Assembly: GCA_002350705.1 (NCBI GenBank)
Contig: DEFH01000053.1
Location: 1-63,212 of the forward strand
Source: Ruminococcaceae bacterium UBA2857
Lineage (GTDB): Bacteria; Bacillota; Clostridia; Oscillospirales; Acutalibacteraceae
Direction: 5' to 3'
Length of the DNA stretch: 63,212 bases
Shown: positions 43,972-52,903 of the stretch, piece after piece
Numbering within the stretch: the stretch's first letter is position 1
How the letters are laid out: the number at the start of each line of letters is the position of its first letter
Notes under the pieces: model-generated
The model's database searches: none
Told to the model about the DNA's origin: nothing
What the model saw: only the letters and a program-made list of their open reading frames with translations
Position numbers and translations under genes: made by a program

Positions 43972-45660
43972 ATGGATATGTTTATCAAAATCCTGTTCCT
44001 TGTCATTTTCTTTGCGGTGATGATAGGAGTAGGTGTCTACTGCCGCAAGCAGGCTACCGATGTCAACGGCTTTGTACTGGGCAACCGTTCGGTTGGTCCG
44101 TGGCTGACAGCGTTTGCATTCGGTACCTCATACTTTTCAGCCGTTATTTTTGTCGGCTATGCAGGTCAGTTCGGCTGGCGTTTCGGACTGGCATCCACAT
44201 GGATCGGTCTGGGAAATGCCTTTATCGGTTCTCTTCTGGCATGGAATATTCTCGGAAGAAGAACCCGTGTTATGACACAGCACCTTGATTCCGCTACCAT
44301 GCCCGACTTTTTCGCCAAAAGATACAACTCCAATGCACTGAAAATTGCTTCTGCCGTGATTATTTTTATTTTTCTGATTCCGTATACGGCATCACTTTAC
44401 AATGGTCTTTCCAGACTGTTTGAAATGGCTTTCCATATCCCGTATGCCTACTGTGTCATTGCAATGGCCGTTCTGACAGGTGTTTATGTGGTGTTGGGCG
44501 GATATATGGCAACGGCTATCAATGACTTTATTCAGGGCATTATCATGCTCGTGGGAATTGTGGCTGTGATTGCGGCAGTCATGCGTATCAACGGAGGTCT
44601 CACCGAAACGATCGCCCTGCTTTCCCAACAGAGCACCGTTACCGCAGGCGGAAGAGAGTTTCAGGGTGTTTATACCTCGTTTTTCGGACCTGACGTGTTC
44701 GGTCTGATCGGTGTTGTCATCCTGACATCACTCGGCACATGGGGACTTCCTCAGATGGTGCAGAAATTCTATGCCATCAAATCCGAAAAGTCTATCAGCA
44801 CAGGTACGATTGTTTCCACGATTTTTGCGATTATCGTAGCAGGCGGCTGTTACTTCCTCGGAGGTTTCGGCAGACTGTTCGGCAAAATGAGTGCAGACGG
44901 TGTGAAACCCGAAGGCGGCTATGATGCTGTGATTCCGCAGATGCTGGAAAATCTTTCTCCTGTACTGATCGGCATCGTTGTGATACTTGTTCTTTCGGCT
45001 TCCATGAGTACCCTGTCAAGCCTTGTGCTGACATCCAGCTCCGTTCTGACAATGGACTTCATTGATCCTGTGTTCTGCTCCAAAAAAGCAATGGATGAAA
45101 AGAAAAAGGTTCTTTGGATGAGAATATTTATTGTATTCTTCATTGCCGTTTCAGCCGTGATTGCGATTGTTCAGGCAAATTCTCCCGTGATGTTCATTTC
45201 TCAGATGATGGGTGTGTCATGGGGTGCTCTGGCAGGTGCTTTCCTTGCACCGTTCATGTACGGTCTTTACATGAAGAAAGTTCCGAAAATTGCCGTCTGG
45301 ATCAATTTTGTTCTCGGAGTCGGCATTTCGGGTGCATCATTTGTATGCAACCTTGCAGGCGTGAAATTTGACAATGCGGTTCTGGAATATTTCAAGTCAC
45401 CTATCAATGCAGGGATGCTGGCAATGATTCTGGGAATCGTGATAACACCGCTCATTACTCTGATTGCTCCCGCAAAGGATAAGGACAGAGTGGAAAAAAT
45501 CTTCTCCTGCTATGACAAGAAAATTACTGTATCATATAAGCAGGCGATCAGCGGAGAGGAAACCGTTTCCGAAACGGTAACGGCATCTTCCAAAACAACA
45601 GCTCCCCAAAAGGCTGACGGTCAAAAATCAAAATCTAAAAAAGGAAATGATAAGAAATGA
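43972..45660 (+). CDS. Sodium:solute symporter family protein
   Basis: 562 aa with about 13 membrane helices. VLGNRSVGPWLTAFAFGTSYF and FVGYAGQFGWRFGLAS are typical of the SSS family, and the Na+-binding region follows in STLSSLVLTSSSVLTMDF. A hydrophilic Ser/Thr/Lys-rich C-terminal tail of about 45 residues is present. It is the first gene of the operon with PaaK and IorAB, so an aryl acid or aromatic amino acid substrate is a reasonable guess. Ribosome site AGAAGGAG. Its stop overlaps the next start (ATGA). Confidence 0.88.
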   Translation: MDMFIKILFLVIFFAVMIGVGVYCRKQATDVNGFVLGNRSVGPWLTAFAFGTSYFSAVIFVGYAGQFGWRFGLASTWIGLGNAFIGSLLAWNILGRRTRVMTQHLDSATMPDFFAKRYNSNALKIASAVIIFIFLIPYTASLYNGLSRLFEMAFHIPYAYCVIAMAVLTGVYVVLGGYMATAINDFIQGIIMLVGIVAVIAAVMRINGGLTETIALLSQQSTVTAGGREFQGVYTSFFGPDVFGLIGVVILTSLGTWGLPQMVQKFYAIKSEKSISTGTIVSTIFAIIVAGGCYFLGGFGRLFGKMSADGVKPEGGYDAVIPQMLENLSPVLIGIVVILVLSASMSTLSSLVLTSSSVLTMDFIDPVFCSKKAMDEKKKVLWMRIFIVFFIAVSAVIAIVQANSPVMFISQMMGVSWGALAGAFLAPFMYGLYMKKVPKIAVWINFVLGVGISGASFVCNLAGVKFDNAVLEYFKSPINAGMLAMILGIVITPLITLIAPAKDKDRVEKIFSCYDKKITVSYKQAISGEETVSETVTASSKTTAPQKADGQKSKSKKGNDKK

Positions 45661-46958
45661 TGTTTCAGAAAGACATTGAAACAATGCCAAGAAAGGAAAT
45701 TGAAAAAATTCAGTTGGAACGACTGAAAGAAACTGTCAAATACTGTTACGACAATGTGCCGCTTTATCATAAGCGTCTGGATGATGCAGGCGTAGGGGAC
45801 GGCTCCAAAATCAAAGTTCTGTCTGATATAGAGTATATTCCTTTCACGACAAAGGATGACTTCCGTGATAACTATCCGTTTGGAATGGTCGCAACTCCAA
45901 TGAAAGACATTGTCCGTATACACGCTTCCTCAGGCACAACAGGCAAGCCTACTGTCGGTGTATATACAAAAGAGGATATAAAAATATGGGCAGATCTGGT
46001 GTCCCGTGTAGCGGTGGCAGGCGGTGTTACCTCCGAGGATATTATTCAGATCAGTTTTGGATATGGCTTGTTCACAGGTGCGTTGGGACTGCATTACGGC
46101 ATGGAAAATATCGGTGCAACCGTTATTCCTGCCTCTTCGGGCAATACCGAAAAACAGCTCATGATGATGCGTGACTACGGTGTAACGGGACTGGTTGCAA
46201 CACCGTCTTATGCCCTGTATCTGTCAGAGGCTGTCAAAGAGGCAGGCTATCCGCTTTCGGATTACTCTTTGAGATTGGGGATACTCGGTTCAGAGCCTTG
46301 TACTCCTGCTATGCGTTCACAGATAGAGTCCAACTTCAATATCCGTGTTTCTGACAACTACGGTATGACGGAATTGGGTGGTCCGGGTGTATCGGGCGAC
46401 TGTGAAGCCAGAGACGGTATGCACTTTGCGGAAGACCATTTCCTGCCCGAAATTATCGACACCGACACAGGCAAAAGACTCGGAGAGGGTGAAGTCGGTG
46501 AACTGGTTATCACAACGCTGACAAGACGCGGTATGCCGGTTTTAAGATACAGAACAAAGGATATTACCAAAATTACCTATCAGCCATGCTCCTGCGGCAG
46601 AACACATGCGAGAATGGCTAAAACGATGGGCAGAACAGATGATATGCTTATCATTAAGGGTGTGAACGTATTCCCGACACAGATCGAAAATATCCTGATC
46701 AATATCAAGGACATTGCTCCGCATTATATGCTGATCATCACCCGTGAGAATTTCAGGGACAGCCTTGAAATCAAAGTGGAACTGGAAAATGTGGAACTCC
46801 TTGAACAGTATCAGAGACTCAGTGACCTGAAAAAATTTATTGAAGCGAAAATGCAGTCGATTCTCGGTCTGCGAACCAAAGTGACGCTGGTTGCTCCAAA
46901 GACGATCGAGCGTTTCCAAGGCAAGGCGAAGAGAATTGTTGATTTGAGAAATCAGTAA
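45657..46958 (+). CDS. paaK: Phenylacetate-CoA ligase (first copy)
   Basis: 433 aa. AMP-forming ligation of CoA to phenylacetate or a related aryl acid. IHASSGTTGKPTVGVYT is the ATP loop, SDNYGMTELGGPGV follows, RYRTKDITKI contains the adenylate-binding Asp region, and the C-terminal lid has GRTDDMLIIKGVNVFPTQIE. It overlaps the symporter gene by 4 nt and shares about the same plan as the second copy at 49315. It may work in either direction on the aryl-acetyl-CoA made by IorAB. Confidence 0.93.
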   Translation: MMFQKDIETMPRKEIEKIQLERLKETVKYCYDNVPLYHKRLDDAGVGDGSKIKVLSDIEYIPFTTKDDFRDNYPFGMVATPMKDIVRIHASSGTTGKPTVGVYTKEDIKIWADLVSRVAVAGGVTSEDIIQISFGYGLFTGALGLHYGMENIGATVIPASSGNTEKQLMMMRDYGVTGLVATPSYALYLSEAVKEAGYPLSDYSLRLGILGSEPCTPAMRSQIESNFNIRVSDNYGMTELGGPGVSGDCEARDGMHFAEDHFLPEIIDTDTGKRLGEGEVGELVITTLTRRGMPVLRYRTKDITKITYQPCSCGRTHARMAKTMGRTDDMLIIKGVNVFPTQIENILINIKDIAPHYMLIITRENFRDSLEIKVELENVELLEQYQRLSDLKKFIEAKMQSILGLRTKVTLVAPKTIERFQGKAKRIVDLRNQ

Positions 46959-46975
46959 AAGGTGGTAGAGATAAA

Positions 46976-48715
46976 ATGAAAGAATTGATGATAGGCAATG
47001 CGGCTCTTGCCAGAGGTCTTTATGAAGCCGGTTGTTCGGTGATTTCGAGCTATCCGGGTACGCCGAGCACAGAAATTACAGAAGAGTTTGCAAAATTCAA
47101 TGATACTTACTGTGAGTGGGCTCCCAATGAGAAAGTAGCCATGGAAACAGCTTTCGGTGCCTCCCTGAGAGGAAAGCGTTCCGCCTGCTGTATGAAACAC
47201 GTTGGTTTGAATGTAGCTGCCGATCCGCTCTTTACCATGTCTTATACGGGTGTCAATGCCGGTATGGTGATCTGTGTAGCGGATGATCCGGGTATGCATT
47301 CCTCACAGAATGAACAGGATTCCCGTCATTATGCGGTTGCCGCAAAGGTTCCCATGCTGGAGCCGTCCGACTCACAGGAAGCTCTGGACTTTGCCAAAGT
47401 CGCTTATGAGATTTCAGAAACATTTGATACACCTGTCTTTATTAAGATGTGTACCCGTGTGGCACATTCCCAAAGTATCACACAGACAGGCGAAAGAACG
47501 CTTGTGACAAAGGAATATGTCAAGAATCCGAAAAAATATATCATGGCTCCTGCCAATGCCATCGCCCGTCACCCGTTTGTCGAGGAAAGAACCGCAAAAT
47601 TGACGGAATATGCGGAAACCTCTCCGCTGAACAGAGTGGAAGAGGGAACAGGTGAATATGATTTCGGCATCATTACTTCCTCTACTTCTTATCAGTATGT
47701 CAAAGAAGTTTTCGGAGATAAAGCGGCTGTGCTGAAACTGGGAATTGTCAATCCTCTTCCTGTGAATCTCATCAAAGACTTTGCACGGAAAGCCGGTAAG
47801 GTGTATGTGATCGAGGAACTGGATCCGATCATTGAAACACACTGCAAAAATATCGGTGTCAATGTCATCGGAAAAGAAAAATTCTCTATGATGGGAGAAT
47901 TCTCGCAGAAAACCATTGCAAAGGCTTTCGGACTCGAAGAAAAAGAAAGTGTCTGTCTTGATACGGCAATCCCCGTCAGACCGCCAATGATGTGTTCGGG
48001 CTGTCCTCACAGGGGAATGTACTATGTCCTTGCGAAAAATAAAATTACGGTTCTCGGTGATATCGGCTGTTATACACTCGGCTCCATGCCTCCGCTGAAT
48101 GCTCTTGATATGACACTCTGCATGGGTGCGTCTGTATCAGGTCTGCACGGCTATAACAAGGCAGGCGGTGAGGAAACCGAAAATAAAACCGTTTGTGTCA
48201 TCGGTGATTCCACTTTCATGCACTCGGGTGTAACAGGCTTGATTAATATCGCTTATAACCAGTCCAATTCCACTGTCATTATTCTGGATAACTCCATTAC
48301 AGGTATGACAGGTCATCAGCAGAACCCCACAACAGGCTACAATATCAAAGGTGATCCCGCAGGAAAAGTCAATCTGGAAAGTCTTTGTCATTCCGTGGGC
48401 ATTCACTCCGTAAGAGTGGTGGATCCGTATGATCTGGAAGAGTGTGAAAGAGTTGTCAAAGAGGAACTCGCTAAAAATGAGCCGTCTGTTATCATTTCAC
48501 GCAGACCGTGTGTGCTTCTGAAATATGTCAAGCCCAAAAAGCCTCTGCATATCAATCCCGATAAATGCCGCGGCTGCAAACGCTGCATGAAGTTCGGCTG
48601 TCCGTCCATCTCTTTCAGAGATAAACACGCTGTTATTGACAATACATTGTGTATCGGCTGCGGCGTTTGTGCAAGTCTTTGTCCGTTTGATGCGTTTGAA
48701 AGTGAGGGCGAATAA
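46976..48715 (+). CDS. iorA: Indolepyruvate ferredoxin oxidoreductase, alpha subunit
   Basis: 579 aa. It oxidatively decarboxylates aryl pyruvates to aryl-acetyl-CoA, reducing ferredoxin. The pyrimidine-binding half starts GNAALARGLYEAGCSVIS; the TPP-binding half has MCSGCPHRGMYYVL, DIGCYTLGSMPPLNALD and GDSTFMHSG. The C-terminus carries two [4Fe-4S] clusters: CRGCKRCMKFGCPS and CIGCGVCASLCPF. iorB follows after 2 nt. Confidence 0.96.
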   Translation: MKELMIGNAALARGLYEAGCSVISSYPGTPSTEITEEFAKFNDTYCEWAPNEKVAMETAFGASLRGKRSACCMKHVGLNVAADPLFTMSYTGVNAGMVICVADDPGMHSSQNEQDSRHYAVAAKVPMLEPSDSQEALDFAKVAYEISETFDTPVFIKMCTRVAHSQSITQTGERTLVTKEYVKNPKKYIMAPANAIARHPFVEERTAKLTEYAETSPLNRVEEGTGEYDFGIITSSTSYQYVKEVFGDKAAVLKLGIVNPLPVNLIKDFARKAGKVYVIEELDPIIETHCKNIGVNVIGKEKFSMMGEFSQKTIAKAFGLEEKESVCLDTAIPVRPPMMCSGCPHRGMYYVLAKNKITVLGDIGCYTLGSMPPLNALDMTLCMGASVSGLHGYNKAGGEETENKTVCVIGDSTFMHSGVTGLINIAYNQSNSTVIILDNSITGMTGHQQNPTTGYNIKGDPAGKVNLESLCHSVGIHSVRVVDPYDLEECERVVKEELAKNEPSVIISRRPCVLLKYVKPKKPLHINPDKCRGCKRCMKFGCPSISFRDKHAVIDNTLCIGCGVCASLCPFDAFESEGE

Positions 48716-48717
48716 TT

Positions 48718-49290
48718 ATGGCAACAAAAAATATTATGATAGTAGGCGTAGGCGGTCAGGGTTCCCTGCTCGCTTCCAAGCTTCTCGGCAGATTGCTTGT
48801 TGATGAAGGCTTTGATGTAAAAGTAAGCGAAGTACACGGCATGAGTCAGCGTGGCGGCTCTGTTGTTACATACGTGAAATTCGGTGATAAGGCATACTCC
48901 CCGATTATCGAGGAGGGAGAGGCGGATTTTATTGTCAGCTTTGAAAAAATCGAGGCGGCAAGATATATCAAAAATCTCAGAAAAGGCGGTACCGTTATCG
49001 TCAATACCCAGCAGATCGATCCCATGCCCGTGATTATCGGCAATGCGGAATATCCTGCCGATATTCTGGACGAGATGAAAGCAAAGGGTGTTCATGTAGA
49101 TGATATTGACGCTCTTTCCCTTGCCTCACAGGCAGGCTCCGCAAAGGCTTGCAATATTGTACTGATGGGCAGACTTGCCAAATACTTTGACATTCCCTAT
49201 GAAAAGTGGGAGAGTGCCATTGAAAAGTGTGTGAAACCGAATTTTATTGCTATCAATAAAAAAGCGTTTGAACTTGGCTATCATAACTAA
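48718..49290 (+). CDS. iorB: Indolepyruvate oxidoreductase, beta subunit
   Basis: 190 aa, the gamma-type domain of 2-oxoacid oxidoreductases that binds CoA. MIVGVGGQGSLLASKLLG and VSEVHGMSQRGGSVVTYVKF are diagnostic. It pairs with IorA. The spacing of 2 nt indicates translational coupling. Confidence 0.95.
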   Translation: MATKNIMIVGVGGQGSLLASKLLGRLLVDEGFDVKVSEVHGMSQRGGSVVTYVKFGDKAYSPIIEEGEADFIVSFEKIEAARYIKNLRKGGTVIVNTQQIDPMPVIIGNAEYPADILDEMKAKGVHVDDIDALSLASQAGSAKACNIVLMGRLAKYFDIPYEKWESAIEKCVKPNFIAINKKAFELGYHN

Positions 49291-49314
49291 AATTCATGAA
49301 AGAGTGGTGCCGTT

Positions 49315-50634
49315 ATGGAAAACAGATACTTCCAGAAAGAACAGGAAACTATGCCTGTGGAGGAAATTAAAAAAATTCAGAATGAAAAGCTTGTCAAACA
49401 GGTAAAATATGTGTATGATAATGTTAAGTATTATCGTGACCTGATGGATGCAAAGGGCGTGAAGCCTGAGGATATTCAAAGTACGGCCGATCTGCACAAA
49501 CTGCCTTTCCTTAAAAAAGATGATTTGCGTGAAGCATATCCGTATGGACTTCTTGCCACTGATTTGAAGAACTGTGTTCGTATACAGTCCACTTCCGGTA
49601 CAACAGGCAAACGTGTGGTTGCTTTCTATACCCAGAATGATGTCGATATGTGGGAAGAATGCTGTGCAAGAGCAATTGTAGCGGCCGGCGGTACGAGTGA
49701 AGATGTATGTCAGGTATGCTATGGCTATGGCTTGTTTACAGGCGGTTCCGGCTTGCATGGCGGTTCTCATAAAGTCGGTTCCCTGACGCTTCCCATGTCC
49801 AGCGGCAACACCGACAGACAAATTCAGTTTATGATGGATCTCAATTCCACTATTCTCTGCTGTACACCGTCTTATGCGGCTTATATCGGTGAGTCTCTCA
49901 AAGAAAAGGGTTACAAGCCCGAAGACAACAAACTCAAAGCCGGTATTTTCGGTGCGGAACCCTGGACAGAGGAAATGCGTCGTGATATTCAGAATTCTCT
50001 TGGCATTAAAGCCTATGATATCTACGGCTTGACGGAAATCAGCGGTCCGGGGGTGGCTTTTGAGTGCTGTGAGCAGTCCGGTATGCATATCAATGAAGAC
50101 CATTTTATCGCTGAAATTATCGATCCGAATACAGGCGAGGTTCTTCCCGAAGGAACAAAAGGCGAGTTGGTATTCACCTCTCTTGACAAAGAGGCTTTCC
50201 CGCTGCTGCGATACAGAACCAGAGATATTTGTGTCCTCACAAGAAAAAAATGCTCCTGCGGCAGAACCTTTATCAAAATGGCGAAACCAATGGGACGTTC
50301 TGATGACATGATGATTATCAAGGGTGTCAATGTATTCCCGAGCCAGATTGAAGCAGTACTTCTGAATAACGGCTATGCACCAAACTATCAGATTGTTCTC
50401 GACAGAGTCAACAACTCCGATACATTTGATGTATTTGTGGAAATGGGCGAGGAAGACTTCTCCGACAGTCCGAAATATATCACCAAGAAAGAAAAAGAAC
50501 TCCAGGATGCTATGAAAGCTATGCTCGGCATTAATCCGAAACTCCATCTCGTTGCACCGAAAACAATCGCACGTTCGGAAGGTAAGGCCGTGCGTGTCAT
50601 TGACCACCGTAAACGTTACGGTATCACCATTTAA
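49315..50634 (+). CDS. paaK: Phenylacetate-CoA ligase (second copy)
   Basis: 439 aa. Same family as the gene at 45657, with IQSTSGTTGKRVVAFYT, AYDIYGLTEISGPGV, RYRTRDICVL and GRSDDMMIIKGVNVFPSQIE. The ATP loop differs in its final residues and the substrate pocket region is diverged, so the two ligases may prefer different aryl acids. The ACT gene begins 13 nt downstream. Confidence 0.93.
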   Translation: MENRYFQKEQETMPVEEIKKIQNEKLVKQVKYVYDNVKYYRDLMDAKGVKPEDIQSTADLHKLPFLKKDDLREAYPYGLLATDLKNCVRIQSTSGTTGKRVVAFYTQNDVDMWEECCARAIVAAGGTSEDVCQVCYGYGLFTGGSGLHGGSHKVGSLTLPMSSGNTDRQIQFMMDLNSTILCCTPSYAAYIGESLKEKGYKPEDNKLKAGIFGAEPWTEEMRRDIQNSLGIKAYDIYGLTEISGPGVAFECCEQSGMHINEDHFIAEIIDPNTGEVLPEGTKGELVFTSLDKEAFPLLRYRTRDICVLTRKKCSCGRTFIKMAKPMGRSDDMMIIKGVNVFPSQIEAVLLNNGYAPNYQIVLDRVNNSDTFDVFVEMGEEDFSDSPKYITKKEKELQDAMKAMLGINPKLHLVAPKTIARSEGKAVRVIDHRKRYGITI

Positions 50635-50647
50635 GGAGGCTATCTTT

Positions 50648-51079
50648 ATGGCAGTCAAACAGTTATCAATTTTCGTCGAAAACAAAGAGGGCAAACTCGT
50701 TACCATCACCGATTCCATTGCCAAGGCAGGCATTGACATCCGTGCCATGAGCGTTGCCGATACCCAGGATTTCGGTATCTTCCGTCTCATCGTCACCGAT
50801 CCCGAAAAAGCAAAACAGGCTTTGGAATCATCCGGTTGCTTTGTGTCTATTACACAGGTAGTAGGTGTGACTATTCCCGATGAACCCGGTGCATTAGCCA
50901 AAGTCGTCAATGTCCTGGCAAGACACAATATCAATATCGAATATATGTACGCATTCATCACTGTTTCCAAACAGCACGCCTCCGTTGTTCTGAGAGTGGC
51001 CGACAATGAGGCCGCTGAAAAAATTCTTATCGAAAACGGTATTACACTTATGGATGAATCCGATATTGTCAAAATCTGA
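50648..51079 (+). CDS. Tandem ACT domain protein
   Basis: 143 aa with two ACT domains: QLSIFVENKEGKLVTITDSI (about 4-70) and VGVTIPDEPGALAKVVNVLA (about 70-143). No enzyme domain is attached. Genes of this type commonly follow phenylacetate-CoA ligases and are thought to sense amino acids such as Phe. The start at 50648 follows AAGGAGG. It closes the aryl-acid operon. Confidence 0.9.
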   Translation: MAVKQLSIFVENKEGKLVTITDSIAKAGIDIRAMSVADTQDFGIFRLIVTDPEKAKQALESSGCFVSITQVVGVTIPDEPGALAKVVNVLARHNINIEYMYAFITVSKQHASVVLRVADNEAAEKILIENGITLMDESDIVKI

Positions 51080-51083
51080 GAAA

Positions 51084-51117
51084 AAAAGCTCCGAATTCAT
51101 TATTCGGGGCTTTTTTG
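51084..51117 (+). terminator. Terminator of the aryl-acid operon
   Basis: AAAAAAGCTCCGAAT pairs with ATTCGGGGCTTTTTT, a strong stem with T6. Confidence 0.9.
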
Positions 51118-51147
51118 ATTTCTGACAAAAAATAAAATATTTTACTT

Positions 51148-51193
51148 AAATTTATTGGCTAATTGGGAAAAATATTGTATAATACTACACATA
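51148..51193 (+). repeat. Promoter-containing direct repeat, first copy
   Basis: About 45 bp nearly identical to 51355-51400. It contains TTGGCT (51155-51160) and TATAAT (51178-51183), 17 bases apart, so it is a probable weaker upstream promoter of the signal peptidase operon. Confidence 0.7.
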
Positions 51194-51354
51194 GAACAAA
51201 GTGTGTACACAATATTGGAATAATATTGTATTATTTGATATTTTTCGGTCAAAAAAATGAAAATAGTTGCAATAATTTGTCAAACATTGTGCAGCTTGCC
51301 GGATTTGACCTGCCTATACCATTTGTTTAAAAAAATTTTAAATTATTTTTATTA
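51194..51354. other. AT-rich spacer between the duplicated promoters
   Basis: 160 bases with no credible reading frame. If the first promoter is active this becomes a long 5' leader. I saw no clear hairpin or riboswitch. Confidence 0.4.
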
Positions 51355-51400
51355 AATTTATTGACTAATTAGGAAAAATATTGTATAATACTACTCGTAA
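51355..51400 (+). promoter_or_regulatory. Proximal promoter of the signal peptidase/surface protein operon
   Basis: TTGACT (51361-51366) and TATAAT (51384-51389), 17 bases apart, within the second copy of the 45-bp repeat, about 60 nt before the first gene. Confidence 0.8.
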
Positions 51401-51449
51401 CATAAAAGTTCAGAGCAGTGTTTCATTTTCAGTATTTTTAGGTGAAGAA

Positions 51450-52016
51450 ATGAAAGTAGTTAACATAATCGGTAAAGTGTTTTGTATATTGCTTTATTTA
51501 CTGGTTATTGTTTTGGGAGTTTCTATCGCATTGGTTTTAGCTTTTGGCTTGAAGCTCTACTCGATACAGACGGGAAGTATGGAACCTTCCTATCCCGTTG
51601 GTATGATGATAGTGGTGGAGCCAGTCAGCTTTGATCAGCTAAGCAATGGAGATGTGATTACTTTCGTGACAGGTGATAATACTGTTGTGACCCATAGGGT
51701 TGTCGGTATCGACAAGGAAACACAGCAACTTACAACGAAAGGCGACAACAATAATGTTTCGGATGCCTCGCCTGTAAGCTATAAAAACGTTATCGGTAGA
51801 GTAAAGTTCGGGATTCCCGGTGTCGGGTATTTCATCCTTATACTGAATACTACTTTCGGAAAGTGGATGCTTGCTCTTGCCGTGGTTGCCTTGATAGGCA
51901 TTGAAATTATCAGAAGAATGTACTATCATGACAAATATGAGGCGGAAGCCGAGGAAAATCAAACAGATTCTTTCGATGACGTGGGCAATGAGCACAGCGA
52001 AGAACAGAAATTATGA
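51450..52016 (+). CDS. sipW: SipW/ER-type signal peptidase I (first copy)
   Basis: 188 aa. Helices at about 10-32 and 143-163 flank the catalytic domain. The nucleophile Ser is in SIQTGSMEPSYPVG; the general base is His in VVTHRVVGI, not Lys, which marks the Ser-His archaeal/ER/SipW class. TTKGDNNNVSD and VIGRVKFGIPGVGYF follow. SipW enzymes process TasA-type surface and biofilm proteins. The start at 51450 uses GGTGAAG. An acidic C-terminal tail is present. It belongs with the second peptidase and the surface protein downstream. Confidence 0.92.
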   Translation: MKVVNIIGKVFCILLYLLVIVLGVSIALVLAFGLKLYSIQTGSMEPSYPVGMMIVVEPVSFDQLSNGDVITFVTGDNTVVTHRVVGIDKETQQLTTKGDNNNVSDASPVSYKNVIGRVKFGIPGVGYFILILNTTFGKWMLALAVVALIGIEIIRRMYYHDKYEAEAEENQTDSFDDVGNEHSEEQKL

Positions 52017-52079
52017 GAGGAGTGGTGGTATATCAGCAGAAAAGCGAAAGCTGAAGTAAAGGAAGATGAAAATCAGAAG

Positions 52080-52793
52080 ATGCCCGTCGGTGCAAAGATA
52101 TTCGACATCGCATTCACCGTGTTTATCTATCTCCTTGCAGCGGCGATTCTGATAGGTGCATTAATGTTTGCATCCAGTAATTCACCTGACAAAGCTTTGT
52201 TTGGTTACAGGTATTACACCGTTCTGACAGGATCAATGGAACCTACCTACAGCGTTGGTGATATGATTTTCGTTCAACTGACTGATGCCGATGACATTAA
52301 TGTTGGCGATGTTATTACATTTAATCCTTCACAGGACAGTGATGCTTACCTGACTCACCGTGTCACAGAAAAACTTGTTAATTTTGAAAATACAGGTGTT
52401 ACCTGTTTCAGAACACAGGGTGATGCCAACAATTCCGAAGACAGCTTTTTGATTGATGGCAGCAGAGTGGTCGGTGTTGTACGATTCTCGATTGCAAAAG
52501 TCGGCTATGTGATACGATTCATACAGTTGAGATGGTACTTTATAGTACCGGTTGTAATTATGATAGCAATCTTCTTCCGGTTGCTGAAGCACTACTTCTT
52601 GATCGGCAAAAACGAAGATGAATCCGAAGAAAAGGATGATTCAGGTGCTCCTGCCAAGGACAAGGCCGAAAAAGAAACTACAGGTAATTCCGATACCAAG
52701 AAAGACTCCGAGACGGAAACGTCAAAAGATGAATCTCCGTCGTCTGAACCCGCAATAAAAGCAGAGGATGATAAAAAAGAGTCCGACAAGTAA
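52080..52793 (+). CDS. SipW/ER-type signal peptidase I (second copy)
   Basis: 237 aa from ATG 52080. The nucleophile motif is YTVLTGSMEPTYSVGD and the base His is in YLTHRVTEKL; FRTQGDANNSEDSF and VVGVVRFSIAKVGYV follow. Two membrane helices flank the domain. The tail of about 65 residues is rich in Asp, Glu, Lys and Ser. The reading frame is open for 16 codons upstream to an ATC at 52032, which has a GAGGAG site 9 nt before it. The real start may therefore be non-AUG, giving 253 aa. It is diverged from the first peptidase and may process different substrates. Confidence 0.88.
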   Translation: MPVGAKIFDIAFTVFIYLLAAAILIGALMFASSNSPDKALFGYRYYTVLTGSMEPTYSVGDMIFVQLTDADDINVGDVITFNPSQDSDAYLTHRVTEKLVNFENTGVTCFRTQGDANNSEDSFLIDGSRVVGVVRFSIAKVGYVIRFIQLRWYFIVPVVIMIAIFFRLLKHYFLIGKNEDESEEKDDSGAPAKDKAEKETTGNSDTKKDSETETSKDESPSSEPAIKAEDDKKESDK

Positions 52794-52814
52794 GGTATCT
52801 GAAACAAAACGGCT

Positions 52815-52856
52815 CATAATGCCCGCTGCATTATGTGTGCGAAAGTCAAACGCACA
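52815..52856 (+). promoter_or_regulatory. Two adjacent hairpins before the surface protein gene
   Basis: CATAATG/CATTATG (52815-52835) and TGTGCG/CGCACA (52836-52856) lie end to end, followed by an A-rich stretch but no T-run. They may mark mRNA processing that raises surface protein expression over the peptidases. Confidence 0.45.
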
Positions 52857-52903
52857 GAAAAAACAATTCTCAAAAAATTTTTATCAAAAAGGAGAAATGA
52901 GAA

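Noticed and set aside
49294..51072. 592-codon open frame on the minus strand across the second PaaK and ACT genes
   Set aside because: It is antisense to two clearly recognised genes, has no family motif, and arises from the codon bias of those genes.
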